Shown here piece after piece: positions 1-11,732 of a stretch of 64,000 nt of DNA (the first letter of the stretch is position 1; each line of letters begins with the position of its first letter). A model generated the notes under the pieces. That model made no database searches. It was not told where the DNA came from and saw nothing but the letters and a program-made list of their open reading frames with translations. A program made the position numbers and the translations under genes. Source of the stretch: CAJXJP01 sp964022365 (lineage in GTDB: Bacteria; Patescibacteriota; Gracilibacteria; BD1-5; UBA6164); the NCBI GenBank assembly GCA_964022365.1, contig CAXHZN010000001.1, positions 1-64,000 on the forward strand. The letters are read 5' to 3'.

Positions 1-23
1 AGAAAAATTAAAAAAATTATTAT

Positions 24-58
24 AAAAAAATCTCGAAATATAATTTCGAGATTTTTTT
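24..58 (-). terminator. Rho-independent terminator
   Basis: A perfect stem with a three-base loop, A-tract on one side and T-tract on the other, lies just downstream of the small minus-strand gene ending at 69. The A and T tracts would let it work in both directions. Confidence 0.75.
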
Positions 59-68
59 AATTTTTTTA

Positions 69-245
69 TTATTTATCCATAATTGATGATACGTGATCTG
101 ATACAGAAATAAGACCATTATTTTCTAATATACTTATATTTTCTGAAAAAATTCTATCATCTTCTGATGCTTGAGTAATATTTGGTAAACTAGCATGTTG
201 ATTTCTAATTTCTTCATCAAATGAAATTGGTTTTTCTAGAGACAT
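69..245 (-). CDS. Hypothetical protein, 58 aa
   Basis: I do not recognise this protein. It begins MSLEKPISFDEEIRNQHA, is acidic and hydrophilic, and has no membrane segment or UGA codon. It starts at an ATG with an A/T-rich leader and ends TAA just before a terminator. It is separated from the RND permease upstream by a terminator hairpin, so it probably has its own promoter in the 246-316 gap. Clean start, clean stop and a following terminator argue that it is real; the short length keeps confidence moderate. Confidence 0.5.
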   Translation of the reverse strand: MSLEKPISFDEEIRNQHASLPNITQASEDDRIFSENISILENNGLISVSDHVSSIMDK

Positions 246-316
246 ATTTTTTATATTTAAAAACTATTCTCCTCCCTTTGATTTCTAACTATAAATATTT
301 TTGAAAATATTGCAAT

Positions 317-349
317 AAAAAAAACAAGAAGATTAATCTTCTTGTTTTT
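317..349. terminator. Bidirectional terminator holding the RND stop codon
   Basis: The stem AACAAGAAGATT / AATCTTCTTGTT is flanked by A and T tracts. The TAA stop of the RND gene (333-335) lies inside the stem. Confidence 0.75.
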
Positions 350-3300
350 GAGGAATTAAATTTATATTCTTTTTAATAAATATTTTCGTAATTATAATAA
401 ACAATAAAATACCTACAAAGATAAGTGGAGTTATTTTTAAAATAATTGCGAGTGCGAAAATAAATAAAATTACTATGAAAAATATTTTATAATATAAATT
501 ATTTTTAACTAATTTAACTACCATTGGAAAAAATGGTGGAGTAAATTTATTTTCTCTTAATATAATTGTTTGATAATATAAACTTGGTATTACAAAAAGT
601 GTCATTGATGATCATGCGAGTAATCCAAAAACAATAGTAAATCATAATCAAGCCCAAAATTCATCTTGTAAAGCCAATGGTAAAACTCAAAAAACTGTCG
701 TTAGAGTCGTAACAATAATAGGTTGTAAACGTGATTTTCAAGCTGAAACAACTGCATGTAAACCATCAATTCATTTATCAACATTTTTATTCATTCTATC
801 TATGAGGATAATCGCATCATTTACTACAACTCATGTAAGTGCAATAAATCAAATCATAAATGGCATAGAATAAGGGTTTCCAGTAACAAATAATCCTATA
901 TTTACTCATAATAATGCTAATACAACCGAATATAATACAATAGCTGGTTGTCTAAATGAATTAAATTGAAATACTAAAATTGAAAATATTAAAAATAATG
1001 CAATAAATAGTGAAATAACTGTAGATACAATTAAATCCATATTTTCTTCATTTTCTCCTCACGCTGCATAAGTAATTCCTGCTGGAAATGAATATGTTTC
1101 AGCAAATTCAACAAGTAAAGGTTGAATTGTAGTTGGAACAAAATCAGGTAAAACATCAGATTCAACAGAAATAGTAATTTTATTATTTTCTCTTGTGATT
1201 GCTGAAACTGCTTTTACAAAATTATAATCTGCAACATCTCAAACTCTTATTTCTCCAGCTGGAGTATTAATAATAATATTTTTTATATCTTCTGGAGAAA
1301 GATTTTCATCAAATTCTTTAATTTTTACGACTATATCATTATCTTCAAATTCAGATTTAATAGAACCTGCTTTTACCCCATTTGTATAAAAATATAGTTC
1401 TCCTAATATATCGTCTGGCACTAATCAAAATTGGTATAATTTATTTTTATCAAATTGAAACACAAATTGACCAGGACTTTCAGAACTTGAAGTTGTTACA
1501 TTTTTTGCTCATTGAGTTGTCGATAAAAATTTCTTAAAATCTAATGAAACATCTTTTAATATATCAATTTTATTAGAATTATTCGCAATAAGTTTAATAC
1601 CAATTGCTTTTCATGACGGTGGACCTCCTCATTCTGATTTAACTGAAACATTCAAACCGTAAGATTCTAATTGAGATAATCATTTTGAAATAATTTCTTC
1701 TATTTCAAATGAAGATTTTTGTCATAAAGCTTGACGACTTATAGAACTTGTTAATTCAATATATGTCGTGATAGTATTTCATGAAATAGTATTGTTGTAT
1801 ACTTTTAATTCAGGATGAACTGAAATAACTTCATCAATTAAAGGAATATATTTTTCCAGTGAATCTTCACTCGATCATTCTTTAGTTTCGATTGTCATAT
1901 TTATGACTCATGAATCTGTTGATGGATTAAGTATAAATCAAATACTTGGTGATAAAAATATAAAGGTTAATACTAATAAAATCATTGGAAGAAAAATAGC
2001 TATAATTCTATTTTTTGTACTATTTACAACTTTTTCCAATATTTTATAATATTTATTTCACATTTGAGAAAGAATTTTTTCCCTTTTTGTCATTTTATCG
2101 TGGTGGATTTCTGTTTTTCATTGTCTTTGATATTCCAGAAAATCTTTTTGTTCTTGAGAAAAAGTTTCTTCTAATTTAGATTCTTTATGATATGTTTTAC
2201 CATTTTTTACTAACTTTATAAATAAAGTAGAACTGATAGTAAGAGATAAAAATAAAGCTGCTACAAGAGTAGAAAAAACAGTAATAGGGATATATGCTAA
2301 AAATTTCCCCATTACCCCTGGTAAAAACATCAGTGGTAAAAATGCTACAAGTGTAGTTAATGTTCCGGCAATAAGTGGTGCTTTAAATTCTTTTACAGCT
2401 AATAATACAGCTGATCTTTTATTATATCACAACTTAAGTTTTTCACTCGCTCACTCAATAATAACAATCACTGTATCAATAGCAATTCAAAGAGTTAATA
2501 CTAACGAAAAATTTGTAAGAAAATTCAAAGATAATCCCATCATATCTAGTACTAAAAATGTTACTAAAAATGATAATGGTATTAATAGTGAAGCAATAAT
2601 AGATTCACGTAATCAAACAAATATTAATATCGTTACAAATACTAGTAACAATGTTTGAATAGCTGTATTTCAAAGAGTAGCATAATCTTGAATAATTATT
2701 TCAGACAAATCTTTAGAGAAAAAAGTACTGATTCATTCAAAATTATTATTATCTTTTAGAAATTCTGTTAATGCTATTTTAGAACTTTTTGATACTTGAA
2801 ATATATTTGCTCCATCTGCTTTATTAAAAGATAGAGAAACAAAATTATATCAAACATTATTTTCAAAACCTAATTTTTTAATATCATTAGATTTATACTC
2901 TTTAGTAATTTCAGCAACATCTTTTAAATAAACAAATGATCCATTTTCTCATTTTAGAACAATATTTGCTAATTCTGTTTGATCAGCCAATTCTCCATCA
3001 AAACGAAAATCATATTTTAAATCCCCTATTTTATAATTTCAAATAGGAGTATTTTTATTATAAGATTTAATTTTTTGAGCGATTTGTTGGACACTTAATC
3101 AAAGTAATTCTACTTTTTGTTTATCCAGTAAAACCTTAATTTCATATTCTAAATCTCATCATCCAATATCAATTGAATCTATCCCAGCTTGTCATTCTAG
3201 TTGTGATTTTAAAAATTGAGCTTTTTGATTCATTTCAAATTGTGAGAAATTTGAATCATTTCAATATAATAAAACTTCATACATCAATTTACTTCACATA

Positions 3301-3728
3301 GCAATTTCTGCAACTATAGAATCTTCTGCATCTTCAGGTAAATCAACTTTATCAACTCAATCTTTAATATCAGTGAGTGCATCTCTAGTATTAGCAGAAC
3401 TATCAAGTTCAACAGAAATTGATGACATTCAAACACTTGAAGTAGATGTAATTTTTTTTACACCTTCGATATCTTTAATTTCATTTTCTATTTTTTCAGT
3501 AATAAGTGAGTCAATATCACTTGGATTAACTCAAATATATGGTGTTGTAATAGAAATGATACCAAATTCTATTTCTGGACTAGATTCTTTTGGTATATCA
3601 TAAAGTGAAAAAAGTCATGAAAATACAATCAGAAATATTAATAAAAATGATACTTTATAACGATCCACCCAAAATCAAAAAAATCATTTTAGTAGATCGG
3701 AAAAAGTCTTTTCAACGTTATTATTCAT
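333..3728 (-). CDS. RND-family efflux permease
   Basis: A 1131-residue RND (HAE/AcrB-like) transporter of the cytoplasmic membrane, expected to use the proton gradient to export drugs or other amphiphiles. The N-terminus has a first membrane helix (about residues 25-43), then the typical periplasmic start IPKESSPEIEF followed by a region like IDSLITEKIENEIKDIEGV, the RND porter-domain signature. Further hydrophobic blocks sit in the middle and at the end. It reads as one frame only with UGA as Gly. It overlaps the adaptor gene by 8 bases and forms an operon with it and tetR. No outer-membrane channel gene is present nearby. Substrate cannot be inferred. Confidence 0.9.
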
Positions 3729-5640
3729 AAGTAGTTTTGATTTTTAAATTAAATTTTTCAGGTGAATAGTTGTCTACATAATTAGTAATAATTTTAGTAT
3801 CTTGTGAAAATTCATCTAATACTTCTATAAATTTACTATAAATATTTCATGTTGATACAACTTTTGTTTTTATTTTATTTTCTTCGTCTAGAATATTAAT
3901 TTCTCATTTTCCAGCATCTAAAACTTTTACCATATTTATTGGAAAAAGTGGATTTTTAACTTTTACTGGAATATCAACATTTACAATATTTCATATGAGA
4001 TTTACATTTTCGTGAATAGAAATTGTAGCTGGATATTTCAAGTTCATATCAGCTGTTTGTGAAACACCTTGAATTGATCAAGTATATGATTCTCCATCAT
4101 ATTGAACAAAAACTGGTTTTTGAATATCGATATATGTTAATTCATCTTTTGTAAAAGAAATATCTACTTGATTTTCAGAGTTATTTACCAATGAGAAAAC
4201 ACTTGTTCCAGTTGATAATTCTTGACCTAAATCGATATCAACTGATGATACAATCCCATTAATTGGTGAAGTGATTGTTAGTTTATTATATTCTTTTAAG
4301 GAAGTTTGGTATCAAATATTTGCTTCATTAATAGCGTTTTGTAAACTTCTTAAAGTCACATCTCTAGATTTTTTTGCATTTTCTAAACTATTTTTAGCAC
4401 TTTCAAGTTGAATTTCTAAATTAGAAATATTTTCAGCTGTATTAATTATTAATTTATTAAGATTTGTTTCAGCTTGTTGTTGATTTACTCAATAAGATTT
4501 TTTCAATATTTCTAAATCTTTTTCCATAAGTTCAATTGATTGAAGTGTTGATTTTTGATTATTTATGTATGTTCTTAAGAAAGATTTTACATTATTATCA
4601 AATGCTAAAAATCCACTATAATTTCATTGAAGTGTTGATTGATATCCATTTACACTTGCATTGTAATTTGAAATATCCAAATTTGATAAACTATTAACAC
4701 TTGAAATAGAGAAGTTTAGAGTTTTTTCTACTTCACTTAATAAATTTTTAGATTTATTATATGCAGAATTAATTTTTTCTAATGTATCTAATAATTTATC
4801 TTGAGAATTAATTCATTCAACATTAATTTGAGAAAAAATATCATTATTATAAGCAATAATTTCTTTTAAAAGAATTTTTGCTTCATTTTTTTGTCATACA
4901 TTTTTAGCTCATAAAAATTGATCAATATCTTCATTTTCATCTTTATTTAATTCAGTTACTCCATACAAAGTATCAGAAAATTCTACAATATCCCCTAAAA
5001 ATATAGACATAGAGTTATATTCTTTTTTTACTGAAGAATAAAATCATTCTAACGTTTCATTGTCAGTAATTAATTTATTTTCATAATCTAGTTTACTTTT
5101 TTCAATAGAATTTTGTAGTTTTTGAACATCTAAAGCACCTTTTGAATCAATATCTTCAATGTTAGTATTTTCTAAATCTGATTGAGCTTGTTTTATTGTT
5201 TCTTTATTTTCTAATTTTAATGCTTCTAAATTTTTAGTTAATTTATCAACATTTTGCTGCGCATCAAAAACAGATTTATCTAAATTTATTTTATTAGAAT
5301 CATAACTAATTTTTGCTTTATCTAAAGCATTATTTGCTTGTTGAAGTGATAAAGAATAATTTGAAATCGAATCCTCTAAGGTTGCTAAAACTTGTCATTT
5401 CACAACAGGGTTTCATTGTTCAACTGAAATATTTGAAACTCTCCCTGTAGCTTGAGCAGTAAGAGAGATATTTTGAGATGAATCTATTTTTCAAGATTTA
5501 TCCAAATATGTTTGGTTAGTAAATCCAGAATAACTTTGTATTTCTACAATAAAATCTTGTTTTTCTTCTACGATCTGTTCTTCAACTTCTCAACAACTTG
5601 TTAAAAGTAAAAAACTTAAGAATAATAGTATTTTTTTCAT
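3721..5640 (-). CDS. Lipoprotein membrane-fusion (adaptor) protein of the RND pump
   Basis: A 639-residue HlyD/AcrA-type adaptor. It starts with a lipoprotein signal peptide ending LLLTSCGE (lipobox LTSC), so it should be lipid-anchored outside the membrane. A biotinyl/lipoyl-like half follows (NISLTAQATGRVSNISVEQG ... VKGQVLATLED). A very long Gln/Glu/Leu/Lys-rich coiled-coil hairpin takes up about residues 100-430, longer than usual for the family. Beta-rich domains return at the C-terminus. Its TAA overlaps the RND start codon, so the two are probably translationally coupled. Several glycines, including the one after the lipobox Cys, are UGA. Confidence 0.88.
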
Positions 5641-5645
5641 AATGT

Positions 5646-6257
5646 TTATTTTATTAATTTATTAATTTTATTTTTATCAAATTTTTGAACTAAACTTTTA
5701 TAATCACTAAACAATCATTCGACAAATATTGCTGCAAAATCTAGTTTATATTTATTAAATTCTTCATCTGAACTACAGTTTACACGTATGATATCTAAAT
5801 TTTTATAAAATGACATTAATTTAGCTAATAACTCAAAGTCAATATTAGTTCAAAATGTATCATCAAATAGAGATTTTAAAAAATCTATATGCTGTTTTTG
5901 CATAAATTTTGCATCTATATATCAAGAATAATAATTTTGATTTCATAAAGCTATTTGCTTAAATATAACTTGAGATTCAAAAAATTCGTAACTTCAAACA
6001 AAATCATATAGTAACCTGTGTTTTATATTTTCATTTTCACAGTCACATTTAGTTATCTTTTGTTTAATTTTTTCTGCTATTCCACGAAGTATTTCTTCGT
6101 AGAGTTCGTGTTTATTTTTATAATATAAATAAAAAGTTCATTTTGCTATTTCTGCTTTTTGCACAATCATATCAATAGAAACTTTTTTTATACCATGTTT
6201 TTCAAATAGTTTTTTCGCCGACTTATAAATGAGCGTTTTTTTATCTGTTGTAGGCAT
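5646..6257 (-). CDS. TetR-family transcriptional regulator
   Basis: A 203-residue repressor. The N-terminal helix-turn-helix is typical: KKVSIDMIVQKAEIAKGTFY followed by LYYKNKHELYEEIL, with UGA for the turn glycine. The C-terminal ligand-binding part is helical and unrecognised. It is the first gene of the efflux operon, 5 bases before the adaptor. An imperfect palindrome upstream (6271-6296) is a likely operator. Autorepression with release by a pump substrate is the usual arrangement, inferred here from position only. Confidence 0.9.
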
Positions 6258-6270
6258 TTAAATAAATTTA

Positions 6271-6296
6271 ATGACTAAAATATAATAATTGGTCAT
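6271..6296. promoter_or_regulatory. Putative TetR operator
   Basis: A 26-base inverted repeat with outer arms ATGACYAA / TTRGTCAT around an A/T-rich centre that contains TATAAT-like sequences. It lies 14 bases upstream of the tetR start. Arm sequence and position suit a TetR-family operator; binding is inferred. Confidence 0.5.
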
Positions 6297-6464
6297 TATA
6301 GTATGCAAAAAAAAATATTTGTAAAATTAAAATATAATAAAAAAATCACTATTATTATTTTATGATAAATAATAGTATTTATTAAGTATAAAATAATAAA
6401 AAAATAGAGAATTATAATAATAAAAAATTTATAATCACACTTGCAAATTCTATATTTTTCATAT

Positions 6465-6478
6465 AATACTGCAGTATT
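6465..6478. repeat. 14-bp perfect palindrome upstream of elp3
   Basis: The sequence AATACTGCAGTATT lies 26 bases before the elp3 start. It could be an operator or chance; nothing else in the 6258-6504 gap stands out except A/T-rich sequence and a weak hairpin at about 6349-6377. Confidence 0.3.
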
Positions 6479-6504
6479 TAAATATAAATCTTAATTATCA
6501 AAAT

Positions 6505-8271
6505 ATGTGAGAACATCACGTTCATACAAAAAGAGAAAAAACAGAAGATAGAACTCAAATAATAGATGAAGTCTTAGCTGTTGGTATCAAAGAAATCCAA
6601 AATCTTGATAGAGATAATTTTCACAAATTCAAAAATAAAATTTATGGAAAATATAAACTCGCAAAACCTATTCCAAGTATAGAGTTAATCGAAAGATATA
6701 ACGAATTAATTGCAACAGGTGAATTAAAAGAAGATCTAAGATTCAAAAAAATCCTAAGAAAAAGATGAGTAAGAAGCCAATCGTGAGTAACGGTTATTTC
6801 ATTGTTGACAAAATTTTGGGGTTGTCCATGATTATGTGTATATTGTCCAACATTCGAATGATTACCAAAATCGTATATTCCAAATGAACCTGCAGTAATG
6901 AGAGCAGAACTCAATAAGTTTGATCCTATTATGCAAATTCATAATAGACTTCATGCTCTAGAAATAACTGGACATAAAATTGAAAAAAATGATATCAGAA
7001 TAATCTGAGGGACTTGGTCTTTTTATCCAGAAGCATATCAAGAAGATTTTATTAAATGAATTTATGATGCATTTAATACTTATGATGAAATGAAAAAGCA
7101 TATTGAAAAAACAGATCTATCAACAGATAGATTTGCTGCGTTCAAACTTTCACAACATTATAGAGCAAATATTTCTTCTAGTCTTGAAGAAGCAAAAAAA
7201 CTCAATGAAACATCAAGATGTAGAATTATCTGAGCTGCAATTGAAACAAGACCTGACTGGATTACTCCTGATGAAATAAAAAGGTTAAGAAAATTTGGAG
7301 TTACAAGAGTAGAAATTGGATATCAAACAACTTTTGATGAAATTAATGAGCTTAACAAAAGAGGTCATGGAAACAAAGAATCTATCGAAGCTACAAAAAT
7401 GCTTAAAGATGCTGGTTTCAAGGTAGTTGCACACATGATGCCAAATTTACTCGGTTCTACTCCAGATATGGATAAACAATCTCTCAAAGAAATGATTGAT
7501 AATCCTGATTTCAGACCAGATGAATTAAAAATATATCCAATGATGGTAACTGATAAATCAGAACTAACTCAAATTTGGAAAGATGGTTGATTTAAAGCCT
7601 ACGATGATGAAACACTTATAGATCTCACTGTAGATTTAGAAGCAATGATTCCTGAATATATCAGACTAAACAGAACATATAGAGATATACCTGCAACTGA
7701 AATATTAGAATGAAGTAAATTAGCTAATCTCAGACAAATCGTTGAAAAAAGAATGGATGAGAAAGGAATTAAAATGCTTGACGTACGTCATAGAGAAATC
7801 AAATTTGGTAAAAATGATCCAAAAGATGCAGTTTTAAATGATTTTTCATACGAAGCTTCTGATGGATACGAACATTTTCTCACTTTTGAAGATCCAATAG
7901 ATAGAACAATATTCTCTCTATTAAGACTTCGTTTACCAGGAAAAAATAGTAATGATTTAAATCCTATTTCACCACTTACGAAAAAACCATCTGCTGGATG
8001 AATTTTAGATGTAATGCCTGAACTTAAATGAGCTGCACTTATTAGAGAAATTCATACATTTGGTGATCAATTATGAGTTGGAGAAAAAGGTTCAACATTT
8101 GGACAACATTTAGGTTTTGGTAAAAAACTTATAGCTGAATCAGAAAGACTCGCAAAAAATGCTGGATTTAAAAAAATGGCAGTTATTGCTTGAGTTTGAG
8201 TAAGACAATATTATGAAAAAAGATGATATCACTTAGAAGGTGAATATATGATTAAAAATTTAGAAGACTAA
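6505..8271 (+). CDS. elp3: Elp3-family tRNA uridine-34 acetyltransferase/radical SAM protein
   Basis: A 588-residue Elp3 homologue. Elp3 acts on wobble U34 of tRNA using acetyl-CoA and S-adenosylmethionine. The radical-SAM cluster cysteines are C107, C111 and C114 in GCPGLCVYC, with the Elp3-type flank VRSQSGVTVISLLTKFW before and NEPAVMRAELNKFDPIMQ after. The C-terminal GNAT domain is complete: EKGSTFGQHLGFGKKLIAES and GVGVRQYYEKRGYHLEGEYM. Many conserved glycines are UGA. Elp3 is standard in archaea and eukaryotes and patchy in bacteria. The gene is single and followed by a strong terminator. Confidence 0.93.
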
Positions 8272-8274
8272 AAA

Positions 8275-8302
8275 AAAACCCCTCGCAAATGCGAGGGGTT
8301 TT
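8275..8302. terminator. Bidirectional terminator
   Basis: The 12-base stem AAAACCCCTCGC / GCGAGGGGTTTT with loop AAAT lies between the convergent elp3 and the gene ending at 8306. Confidence 0.9.
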
Positions 8303-8305
8303 AAA

Positions 8306-8770
8306 TTACGAAAGTTTTTGAGACTTATACTCTAGCAAAGATTCTTGCAAATGTTGAGTATAAAGTTTCTTTTCTAATTGCGTCATACGTAAATCACACA
8401 AATCAGATCTTTCGTCAAGATAGACTACTTCCGCTAATTTCTTAAGGTTTATCAATGAGAAAATACCTTGAGTTTCAGCTTTTGGAAAGTAAATCTTCTG
8501 ACCTATACTATTAAAAGCTACTGCTAAAACAGTGTCTTCACACCCATATTTATTACATACCGCTAAGTGTATGTCAAAATCATGAATGTAGTACGTCAGT
8601 AGCACAACTGGATTTTTTAGATCTATATCTAAGCTGCCTGCGTAGTTAAAATACAAACAAGCAATTTCAGGAGAAACATCTCCTAAAGATCGCTGAATGT
8701 GAAACATAGCATTCAGCTCTTCAATAGACTCCACTTGTGCGTGAGTTCGCATAAATTTATTAGAATTCAA
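8306..8770 (-). CDS. Hypothetical protein, 154 aa, atypical (standard-code-like)
   Basis: I do not recognise this protein. It is soluble, with four cysteines (ACLYF, AVCNKYGCED, SDLCDL) and a charged C-terminus. It has five glycines, none encoded by UGA, and mixes CGA/CGT with AGA, whereas neighbours use AGA almost exclusively. Base composition is visibly less AT-rich. The TTG start at 8770 is chosen because a good Shine-Dalgarno (AGGGAG) sits 7 bases before it; an ATG at 8752 is the alternative. These traits suggest recent acquisition from a standard-code organism. Confidence 0.7.
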   Translation of the reverse strand: MNSNKFMRTHAQVESIEELNAMFHIQRSLGDVSPEIACLYFNYAGSLDIDLKNPVVLLTYYIHDFDIHLAVCNKYGCEDTVLAVAFNSIGQKIYFPKAETQGIFSLINLKKLAEVVYLDERSDLCDLRMTQLEKKLYTQHLQESLLEYKSQKLS

Positions 8771-8777
8771 CGACTCA

Positions 8778-8783
8778 CTCCCT
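8778..8783 (-). promoter_or_regulatory. Shine-Dalgarno AGGGAG deciding a TTG start
   Basis: AGGGAG lies 7 bases upstream of TTG at 8770. Shine-Dalgarno sites are rare in this window, so this one is informative for start choice and origin. Confidence 0.6.
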
Positions 8784-8831
8784 TTTTATTGTAAATACAG
8801 CATTTTATTCTAGGAAGCTGTAAATATCCTT

Positions 8832-8847
8832 GTTACAAAAAAGTAAC
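8832..8847. repeat. Short inverted repeat upstream of the 154-aa gene
   Basis: GTTAC and GTAAC arms flank six adenines, about 60 bases upstream of the atypical gene. It may be an operator; function unknown. Confidence 0.3.
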
Positions 8848-8864
8848 GTGCATAATATAAATAA

Positions 8865-8892
8865 AAAAAACAATCTGTAAAGATTGTTTTTT
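8865..8892. terminator. Terminator after the 126-aa gene
   Basis: The stem AACAATCT / AGATTGTT with loop GTAA is flanked by A and T tracts and touches the TAA of the gene ending at 8891. Confidence 0.75.
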
Positions 8893-9271
8893 AATGAATT
8901 GTATTATTTTCTCAAAATAGCACATTATTTACTTTTAATTTATACTCAAGTGATTGATCTAATAAATAGTCTTGTTTATCTATTTCTTGTCCATACATAA
9001 CATTATCAATAAATATATTTTCTCATAAATTTAACTGAATATTTATATTTCAAAACTCTGATGGCTTAAATAAATATCTTGTATCTAAAACTCTTTGAAA
9101 ACTTTTTTGTTCACCAGAATCATCTATAAAATTTCAAGTCACAACTCTATAAATAGGTTGTGATAAATTTATATTATTTGCTTCTGATTCATTTGATATA
9201 ACTGTAGCATTTTGAAAAGAACTCTTTGTAAGATTTTCATACGGATTATTTCCTTCATTTATATTTCCCAT
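8891..9271 (-). CDS. Hypothetical protein, 126 aa
   Basis: An unrecognised hydrophilic protein rich in Asn, Glu and Ser, without signal peptide or membrane segment (MGNINEGNNPYENLTKSSF). Several glycines are UGA (VVTGNF, EFGNINIQLNLGEN), which marks it as native. It starts at ATG 9271, only 52 bases from the divergent membrane protein, and ends inside a terminator stem. Confidence 0.7.
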
Positions 9272-9323
9272 TTTGAAAAAACTTATATAATTAATCTATC
9301 TAATAATATCATTTTAAATTATT

Positions 9324-11045
9324 ATGTCAATGAAAATCTGCTATTTTTTACATCTTATAATAATCTTCTCTTACTTATTATTAATAGTACTTCACTCAAG
9401 ACTATTTTGATGAGATATTTTAACGGTGAGTTGAAATTATGAATTTACAAAAGTAAGTTTATTTAACACTATTTTTCCAATAATTTTTATAATATATTAT
9501 TTTTTATTTTTTAGAAAAATTAAAATTCATAAAAATATTTTTTTTACTGTAATAATATTTTATATTTTATTATTTCTCTCAACTGTATTTTCAGAAATAT
9601 TTTATACTTCCCTATTTTGAGGAAATGATAGATGACATTGATTTTTCTTTTGGAATAATTTAGTATTAATATTTTTATTTTTTTATTTCTGAGTACAAAA
9701 ATTTTGAAAAGAAATTTTTGAAAAAATATTTCTTTTATGAGGAATAATTTTACTGATTTTTTGATTCAAAGAATTATATTTTCCAAGTTTTGAATATTGA
9801 GCTTTATGATCGAGACTTTTATCTACATTTTGACACCCAAACTATGTTGCTGGATATTTAGTTTTATTATTTCCGTATATATATTTTCAAGAAAAAAAAT
9901 ATTGTTTACAGCATAATATTTTAAAAAAATATTTTTATATATTTTTATTAATATTTATAATTTTATGAATATTATTTACACAATCTGCAATTGCAATTTG
10001 GTTAATAGCAACATTTTTGATATTTCAGATTCCAAAAATAAATATGTATAAAAAATTATTTTTATTATTATTTATTTCTATATTTTCAGCACTAATATTA
10101 TTTTATTTTTCTCCAGAAAAATTTTCTAGTTTTGTTTCCAGATATTACATTTGGGAAACAAGTTTAAAAATAATTTTTTCTGATATAAAAATATTTTTAT
10201 TTTGAATTTGAAGCGAAAATTTAATATATTTTTTTGATAATTTCAAATCTCCAGAATTATATTTATATGAAAGAATTTGATTTTCAACTTCTAGAGCTCA
10301 CAACATTTTCTTAGATTTTTTTATTCATTTTTGAGTTCTTTGATTTATTTGTATAAGTTACATTTTCTCAAAAACTGTTAGACTATTTCGTTGAAAAAAT
10401 TGGTATGAATATTCGTGTTTATTTGGATTTATATTTTACTTTTTTCATTTTCCAAATTTAATAAATTATATATTTCTTAGTTTTATTTTTTGTTTATTTT
10501 ATTTTGAAAATTTAAAAAAATCATCTCAATATATTTCAGGAAAAATAGTAAAAATTTTTATTATTTTATGTGTATTTATCTGAATATTTTGAAGTTATTT
10601 TAGTTTTAATTTTTATCAAGCTGAGAGATTTTCTTATACAAAAGAATATAAAAAATCTCAAGAAATATTTCCCTATTTTTCAGAATATTATTTTAGAAAT
10701 CTAGAACTAGAAAAAGGTTTAGAAATGCAAAATAACTTTATTTCAGAAAAATATTTATTATTTCAAATATATTTTTCGACAAATATTATCAATTCTTGTA
10801 ATAATTTATTAGAAAAATATCCAACGGTTGAAAATTATTTTTATTGTTGAGAAAAGATAGAAAATAAATATTGATTTGAAAAAGCAAGAAATTATTATGA
10901 AAAATGACTCAAAAAGTTTCCAAATATTTTCACAAAAAATAATTATTATTTGAATAATTTCCCAGGAAAGTATATAATAAATAAACAAAACGTAATAAAT
11001 CCAAAATTTTCAACCATCCAGGAAATAATTACTAAACTGAAATAA
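9324..11045 (+). CDS. O-antigen ligase/polymerase-like membrane protein
   Basis: A 573-residue integral membrane protein with about ten or more hydrophobic helices. The motif STFGHPNYVAGYLVLLFP is characteristic of the Wzy_C / O-antigen ligase family (also PglL-type oligosaccharyltransferases), which move glycans from lipid carriers on the outer membrane face. A soluble C-terminal tail of roughly 150 residues (KKSQEIFPYFSEYYFRNLEL ...) looks helical and TPR-like, as in some bacterial relatives. The start at 9324 (MSMKICYFLHL) gives a complete first helix. The next gene starts immediately after its TAA, so the two are co-transcribed. The real substrate is unknown. Confidence 0.8.
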
Positions 11046-11669
11046 ATGAAAAAATATTTAATTTTTGACCTCGATTGAACGCTGGTTCAATCGGCTAATC
11101 AAATAGATAAAATCATCTATGAATACATAGAAAATCATCTTGACCCACAACTCATAGATCACGCTCGTTACCTCATACAAAATAAACAATGAATGAGTAT
11201 TTATGAATGAGTCGAAATTTTACTTAACTGTGATAAACAAACAGCAAAATACCATGGTGATAAAATTTATGCTCAAATAAATAAAGTTTCTAAAGAAATA
11301 GATTTTTTTGACTGAGTTCCAGAAAAAATCAAGCAACTTTCTAAAAATTATACACTATTTTTATCAACTGGAAATAGCGATGAATTTGCTGAAAAAATGC
11401 TAAAAAAATGAAATATTTATGATTGTTTTGAAAAAATCATGTGAAGTAGTTTTGTTCCAAAATCTCCTGAACATATTCAACAATTCAAAAAACAGAGTGA
11501 AAATAAAAATTTTATTGATGAAGCTATTTTTATTTGAGATGGTCAAGTTGATGAAGCTATTGCAAAATTTCACGGAATGGATTTTATACACATTTCACCG
11601 TTTACTGAAAATAAATTTCAAATAAAAAGTGTGAATCAAATCGATGATATTTTAAATATATTTTTCTAA
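11046..11669 (+). CDS. HAD-superfamily hydrolase (phosphoglycolate phosphatase-like)
   Basis: A 207-residue HAD phosphatase. Motif I is FDLDGTLVQS, with UGA as the glycine; this is the clearest evidence for code 25 in the window. A helical cap follows, then motif II LFLSTGN, motif III lysine in FVPKSPEH and motif IV AIFIGDGQVDEAIA. About seven of eleven glycines are UGA. It starts directly after the ligase stop codon. A small-molecule phosphatase is likely; the substrate cannot be told. Confidence 0.88.
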
Positions 11670-11686
11670 ATATTTGTATTTAAAGC

Positions 11687-11729
11687 AAAAAACAATATAA
11701 TTTGACAAGTTTAAATTATATTGTTTTTT
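11687..11729. terminator. Terminator-like hairpin directly before an ATG
   Basis: A stem of about 16 bp (ACAATATAATTT and its complement) with a T-tract ends only three bases before the ATG of the CAP-domain gene. It can terminate the HAD transcript, but it would also sit in the leader of the next gene. Confidence 0.7.
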
Positions 11730-11732
11730 ATT

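Noticed and set aside
6505..8271. UGA read as tryptophan (code 4)
   Set aside because: At invariant glycines of Elp3, HAD, MurC, MoxR and Nudix proteins UGA appears, while normal Trp positions use UGG.
11400..11625. Overlapping short frames on both strands
   Set aside because: Both are shadows of the HAD gene, which becomes a single frame once UGA is read as Gly.
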